Part shown: positions 61,013-64,000 of the stretch, in pieces
Layout of the letters: every line of letters starts with the position of its first letter
Numbering within the stretch: position 1 is the stretch's first letter
Origin: Natrialba chahannaoensis JCM 10990
Lineage (GTDB): Archaea; Halobacteriota; Halobacteria; Halobacteriales; Natrialbaceae
NCBI RefSeq assembly: GCF_000337135.1
Contig: NZ_AOIN01000046.1
Coordinates: 131,100-195,099 of the forward strand
DNA length: 64,000 bases
Direction of reading: 5' to 3'
Position numbers and translations under genes: made by a program
The notes under the pieces: generated by a model
The model's input: only the letters and a program-made list of their open reading frames with translations
Database searches by the model: none
What the model was told of the DNA's origin: nothing

Positions 61013-61201
61013 TTAGTCAGCAGCGCTATCGTCCTCGACCGGCGTCGACCGGTTGAACGCGATCAACACCGCACCGGAGACAACGACCATGCCGACCGCC
61101 CAGAGCAGCCAGGCGCTCGGCTCATCGAGGACGTATACGAGTGCGAGCGTTGCCAGGTAGAACACCGCCAGGGCAGCCGTCCACTGTTCGGTTCGATCCA
61201 T
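61013..61201 (-). CDS. Small two-helix membrane protein
   Basis: A 62-residue protein starting MDRTEQWTAALAVFYLATLALVYVLDEPSAWLLWAVGMVVVSGAVLIAFNRSTPVED. Two helices with a short acidic/Ser loop (DEPS) and an acidic tail. It starts eight bases after the stop of the XRE regulator upstream on the same strand, so they likely form an operon. No family recognised. Confidence 0.65.
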   Translation of the reverse strand: MDRTEQWTAALAVFYLATLALVYVLDEPSAWLLWAVGMVVVSGAVLIAFNRSTPVEDDSAAD

Positions 61202-61208
61202 AGCAGGG

Positions 61209-61919
61209 TTACTCGAGTCCAACCAGTTCGTCGAGGAGGTTCTCAAGTGGCGTCGTAGTCACAGCGAGCGAGTAGCCGTCGATGCGTGCGAGGTCGGCCG
61301 CGTGGGGCCAGAGATCGTCTTCATCGATGCCGTGGAGGATGACAGCGTTCGGTGTCGGGTTGAGCACGCGCAAGGCGACGGCGGTCGCTTCGCCGCGGGT
61401 GACGCCCGTAAAGACGAGGACGCGGTTGGTGCTCTGGCCGTAGAGGCGGAAGAATTCCTCACTAGAGAGTCTGGTGATCGCCTCGATACTGTCGATGACG
61501 GTGTGGCCGCTGATGCGATCCGTGCCACCGGAGGCGACCTCCGTCGCGCCAACATCGTCGTAGAGTTCCGAGAGGCGGACCGAACTCGCATACTCGCGCA
61601 GGTCGAGAACGACATCGCTGTCGAAGCCTGCGGAGAGCACACGGCCGTACTGCCGGATACGGTCACCGCCGCGGCGCTCGTCGATGGTAAGCAGTCCCTC
61701 GACGAGACGACCGACGACACCGATGCCAGGACTCTCTCGTCGGCCGCTCTCGTAGTCAGAGATCACTGACGAGGAGACGTCGAGTTCGGCCGCGAGATCA
61801 GTCTGAGAGACGTCGAAGTCGGTTCGCCACTTGCGCAGCGTCGCTCCGGGGTCGTCACTCAACGTTATTTCGCCGGCGATTTTCTCAGCGAGTTCGCGTT
61901 TCGGCCCGCGTCCGCCCAT
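61209..61919 (-). CDS. XRE-type helix-turn-helix regulator with C-terminal ligand-like domain
   Basis: A 236-residue protein. HTH at about 28-60: WRTDFDVSQTDLAAELDVSSSVISDYESGRRESPGIGVVGRLVEGL, a clear XRE domain. The C-terminal 130 residues (VIDSIEAITRLSSEEFFRLYGQSTNRVLVFTGVTRGEATAVALRVLNPTPNAVILHG) look like an alpha/beta ligand or hydrolase-like domain common to a family of archaeal regulators. It is first in an operon with the small membrane protein, which could be its target or sensor. Confidence 0.75.
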   Translation of the reverse strand: MGGRGPKRELAEKIAGEITLSDDPGATLRKWRTDFDVSQTDLAAELDVSSSVISDYESGRRESPGIGVVGRLVEGLLTIDERRGGDRIRQYGRVLSAGFDSDVVLDLREYASSVRLSELYDDVGATEVASGGTDRISGHTVIDSIEAITRLSSEEFFRLYGQSTNRVLVFTGVTRGEATAVALRVLNPTPNAVILHGIDEDDLWPHAADLARIDGYSLAVTTTPLENLLDELVGLE

Positions 61920-61976
61920 AGTCGTCGGTCGGATGGGGTCCCCAAGTAGCTACCGGAGCGCGTCGAATTCGATCGA

Positions 61977-62028
61977 CGGCTGCGGCTGCGGCTGCGGCTG
62001 CGGCTGCGGCTGCGACCGCGACCGCGAT
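61977..62028. repeat. CGGCTG hexamer tandem repeat
   Basis: About five perfect CGGCTG units followed by CGACCG variants, upstream of the XRE regulator on the opposite side of its start. A simple slippage tract in non-coding DNA; it may vary between strains and so alter promoter spacing. Confidence 0.7.
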
Positions 62029-62061
62029 TTCGGAAAAGTCGGTTACGCGGTCGATGCTCGA

Positions 62062-62262
62062 CTACGCGTTGTTCATTCGCTTGCTCTCGCGGTTGCCACA
62101 ACGCTGGCACTCGCGAACGCGATACGGTTCGCGTGAGTACCGCGCGTTCTCTCCTTCGCCGCCTTCAGTAACGAGTTGCACAGAAACTTCGTGTAACGTG
62201 TCAATTCCACAAACCTCGCACGGCTCGGTCATCCCGTTTGACACACCATCAGTCGTTGCCAT
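62062..62262 (-). CDS. Small zinc beta-ribbon protein
   Basis: A 66-residue protein started at MATTDGVSNGMTEPCEVCG. Two knuckles, CEVCG (15-19) and CQRCGNR (54-60), would bind zinc. The intervening LHEVSVQLVTEGGEGENARYSREPYRV is highly typical of a haloarchaea-wide family of zinc beta-ribbon proteins (I recall a DUF7835 name; unchecked). Function unknown. Confidence 0.75.
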   Translation of the reverse strand: MATTDGVSNGMTEPCEVCGIDTLHEVSVQLVTEGGEGENARYSREPYRVRECQRCGNRESKRMNNA

Positions 62263-62423
62263 ACTCGTCACTCTCACCAGGATATGATATATCCCAATCA
62301 GTAGATTCGGCGGTCGAGAAGAGGTATATATAGGTATCTTCAGGAATTGAGAAAGGCGGCCAAAGTATATTGTTTCTTTCTGATACGATCGAGGCCGTGT
62401 CAGTACTAGCCACTACACCTCGG

Positions 62424-62437
62424 CCAATAAAAATATA
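62424..62437 (+). promoter_or_regulatory. TATA box of the ArsR-type regulator
   Basis: The sequence aataaaaatataac. Given archaeal TATA-to-start spacing of about 25 bases, it decides the 62502 start codon in favour of 62442. Confidence 0.55.
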
Positions 62438-62501
62438 ACGGATGGAGAAGGTCGGCTTGACTGGGAAAGCCTTTTGCTGTGACTCGCGCAACGAGTTAGA
62501 C

Positions 62502-62852
62502 ATGGATGAGGAGTCCTCCATCGAAGAAATTCTCGATACGATCGGGGACGAGCATGCACGGACCGTTCTCGCCTCGATCAGTCGTGAGCCGGGCTCAGCG
62601 AAGGACCTTGCAGAGCGACTTGAGCTCTCACAGCCGACGATCTATCGCCGCCTCGACGTGCTCAAAGAGAACGAACTAATCAATGACCGCACGCTCGTCG
62701 CCGACGACGGGAACCACTACAAAGAGTATACGTGCAACTTCAATAGCACCGTCATCTCGCTGGAAGACGACGAGTACGACGTTCGAATCTTCCGTGAGGA
62801 GAATCTCCCCGATCGGTTTACGCGCCTGTGGGACGAACTCGGTGTCCAGTAG
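62502..62852 (+). CDS. ArsR-type winged-helix regulator
   Basis: A 116-residue regulator started at MDEESSIEEILDTIGDEHARTVLASISREPGSAKDLAERLELSQPTIYRRLDVLKENELI; the ArsR/HTH_20-type wing is TLVADDGNHYKEYTCNF. The upstream ATG at 62442 is rejected because the TATA box (aataaaaatataac at 62424-62437) would place transcription start near 62455, after it. It has a short acidic N-terminus and no metal site. Forms a probable operon with the membrane protein at 63130, a pairing I recall from other haloarchaea. Confidence 0.8.
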   Translation: MDEESSIEEILDTIGDEHARTVLASISREPGSAKDLAERLELSQPTIYRRLDVLKENELINDRTLVADDGNHYKEYTCNFNSTVISLEDDEYDVRIFREENLPDRFTRLWDELGVQ

Positions 62853-63129
62853 TGACGGCTGGACGTTCGATGGAAACGTTGCCGATCTCGATGACGACAG
62901 TACTGCCGACACACCGTGACGAGAGCAGAACAGAGAACAGATCGACCGATGGAACGACGGCTCCTCTCTTCACCACAGTTTTCACAGCAAGCACGACCGC
63001 AGAGCCCCTCGCAGGCGCGAATGCGAGAGATGCCACACTCCCCGATGACCCATTGGATGACCAGACACGCCTGCCAAAACTGCTACAACCCCGCCACCCA
63101 ACACTCTCTCAATTAGGTGATCTCCACTA

Positions 63130-63405
63130 ATGCTTGACGCACTCGCAGAAGGGGTCCTCATGCTGATGCAACTGACCGTCTTCGCACTGGCACTCGGTCT
63201 CACCCTCATTAGCTTTCAATCGTACACCAAGAGCAAATCGAAGCGACTCGAGTCGGCGTTCATCGGCTTCGCATTCCTCAGTATGGGCGTTGCCCTGACG
63301 ACGATCACGTCTCAACTCCCATCGGCTGCAACAGCGTTCTACATCGTCGAAACGATTCCGTTCATCATCGGCTTCGGCATGCTGTACGTCTCCCTGTACC
63401 GGTAG
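63130..63405 (+). CDS. Three-helix membrane protein paired with the ArsR-type regulator
   Basis: A 91-residue protein beginning MLDALAEGVLMLMQLTVFALALGLTLISFQSYTKSKSKRL. Helices at about 8-30, 42-60 and 68-88, with a basic loop (TKSKSKRLE) after helix 1 on the cytoplasmic side. This matches a small haloarchaeal family usually found just after a winged-helix regulator (as here, 277 bases downstream). Probably the sensor or target of that regulator; the mechanism is unknown. Confidence 0.7.
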   Translation: MLDALAEGVLMLMQLTVFALALGLTLISFQSYTKSKSKRLESAFIGFAFLSMGVALTTITSQLPSAATAFYIVETIPFIIGFGMLYVSLYR

Positions 63406-63645
63406 CCAAACACCGTCAGCCATCCGTCTTTAGCTACGCTCAGAAGTTCTCTTCGTGTTGCAATTATGACAGATGTATTACCAATGGCTGTTGTGGAGTT
63501 CAGCCGTCAACTGTACCGAAGCCGTAGCCTCGTGATTTCTTCCATGACCCCGATCCAGCCAAGCTAGCCGCTCTGAACAGTGGTTTTCAAAGCCAATCGA
63601 CGGAATTGAGCAGTACTGAGAGTAGTAGCTAACGACGAATGCTTG

Positions 63646-63726
63646 CGATCCTTTCGGATCGGTTTCCTCGAGTGGGATCGCTCGAGGATGACTGACGAGT
63701 CAGTCTCGAGTACTCGAAGTTTCGAG
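63646..63726. repeat. Four consecutive small hairpins
   Basis: CGATCC-tttc-GGATCG (63646-63661), CCTCGAG-8-CTCGAGG (63666-63687), ACTGAC-ga-GTCAGT (63691-63704), CTCGAA-gt-TTCGAG (63713-63726). Each is perfect; the series suggests a folded RNA or DNA end structure. Confidence 0.55.
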
Positions 63727-63816
63727 CGAGAGGTGTGGCCAGTCGATGGCGCGTGCGGCGTCACTAATCGGTCAATATCCTAACGTTCTTTACGATTGCT
63801 TGAGTAGCCAACAAAC

Positions 63817-63896
63817 GCGCACGAAAGTGCGCAGAGCCGGAGTTCCTAGCTTGGAGGCACGGACTCCGGCTCATACACGCCCCCGCGTAGCGGGAG
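63817..63896. repeat. Three consecutive hairpins near the right edge
   Basis: GCGCAC-gaaa-GTGCGC (63817-63832), GAGCCGGAGT...ACTCCGGCTC (63834-63872, 10-base perfect stem), and CCCGC-gta-GCGGG (near 63882-63894). A GNRA-like gaaa tetraloop closes the first, which favours RNA folding. Confidence 0.55.
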
Positions 63897-64000
63897 CACT
63901 CCATCATTGACGGCGACGAAATAAAGACCTGCCGACCTATCGCCAACGTAGTCTCACAAGCGGTTGGATCATCTTGGGGTGCGCTTCGCTGCGTGTCGGG

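Larger units (their letters stand above)
63406..64000. other. 595-base right edge: hairpin-rich tract, no supported gene
   Basis: Holds no convincing plus-strand gene. Between 63646 and 63900 there are at least seven short, perfect or near-perfect inverted repeats in a row. On the minus strand a frame of about 79 codons is open to the window edge (from 64000 down to 63764), with unremarkable composition and no recognised family; the layout resembles the 3' end region of IS605-type elements but no TnpB sequence is visible. Confidence 0.4.

Noticed and set aside
62442..62501. Longer start for the ArsR-type regulator (ATG 62442)
   Set aside because: The TATA box at 62424-62437 would make transcription begin after that ATG, and the extra residues are not like the family.
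63764..64000. Minus-strand frame open to the edge as a TnpB C-terminus
   Set aside because: The layout with hairpins fits, but no zinc-finger or RuvC residue is visible in any frame; kept only as a hypothesis.

Overview
The window is chromosomal DNA of an extremely halophilic archaeon. The evidence is high GC, proteins very rich in Asp/Glu, many twin-arginine (Tat) signals, TATA boxes about 25-30 bases before start codons on nearly leaderless mRNAs, and archaeal or haloarchaeal marker genes (geranylgeranyl reductase, Nop5/fibrillarin, GfcR, haloarchaeal GshA). I would place it near the Natrialbales, but that is inference from general gene style and not a measured relationship. About 56 intact or near-intact protein genes, one tRNA and several gene remnants can be supported.

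Layout. 1-7.9 kb: tail of a PAC2-type chaperone, a lipid-saturating geranylgeranyl reductase, two amidases, an aldo/keto reductase and small membrane proteins. 7.9-11.2 kb, minus strand: a DUF354 glycosyltransferase-like protein, UDP-GlcNAc 2-epimerase and a PAPS-reductase-like PP-loop enzyme. 11.8-17.7 kb: a Tat-exported protein of unknown function, a monothiol glutaredoxin, a split YeeE/YedE sulfur transporter, a desuccinylase-like hydrolase, a DUF309 protein and a 42-residue zinc ribbon. 18.3-18.6 kb: tRNA-Leu(CAA) followed by a copy of its own 3' end in a hairpin-rich tract. 18.7-26 kb: an inositol-phosphatase family enzyme, a DUF63 protein, and a TrmB regulator divergent from a secreted-protein/RND-exporter pair. 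26.3-42.1 kb: a transport island (two amino-acid permeases fused to UspA domains, two Trk potassium systems, two free UspA proteins, an Lrp-type regulator carrying an RCK_C domain), interrupted by nop5-flpA and a PQQ-propeller lipoprotein. 42.1-51.5 kb: housekeeping genes (gshA, gfcR, HAD phosphatases, panB, a hydrolase, a NYN protein). 51.8-55.9 kb: two tandem Tat-exported subtilases. 56.2-57.7 kb: gcvT-gcvH. 57.9-63.4 kb: a GIDE-like membrane protein, a double-rhodanese lipoprotein and regulators.

How genes work together. The Trk island is the most coherent module: TrkH pores, TrkA gating subunits, permeases and stress proteins sit with a regulator that has a TrkA-C ligand domain, which fits cation and solute homeostasis in brine. 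The first trkH is broken by two apparent single-base deletions and an in-frame TAG, while a second trkA-trkH pair is intact. Low-molecular-weight thiol and sulfur functions (glutaredoxin, GshA, YeeE/YedE, rhodanese, PP-loop enzyme) recur but are scattered.

Mobile DNA is limited: two related MITE-like inverted-repeat elements, one of which splits the 3' end of a decayed IS5-like transposase; a truncated AMP-ligase fragment; and a hairpin-rich right edge. I saw no CRISPR array, prophage or recognisable defence system. All family names come from motif recognition by eye; no database search was run.
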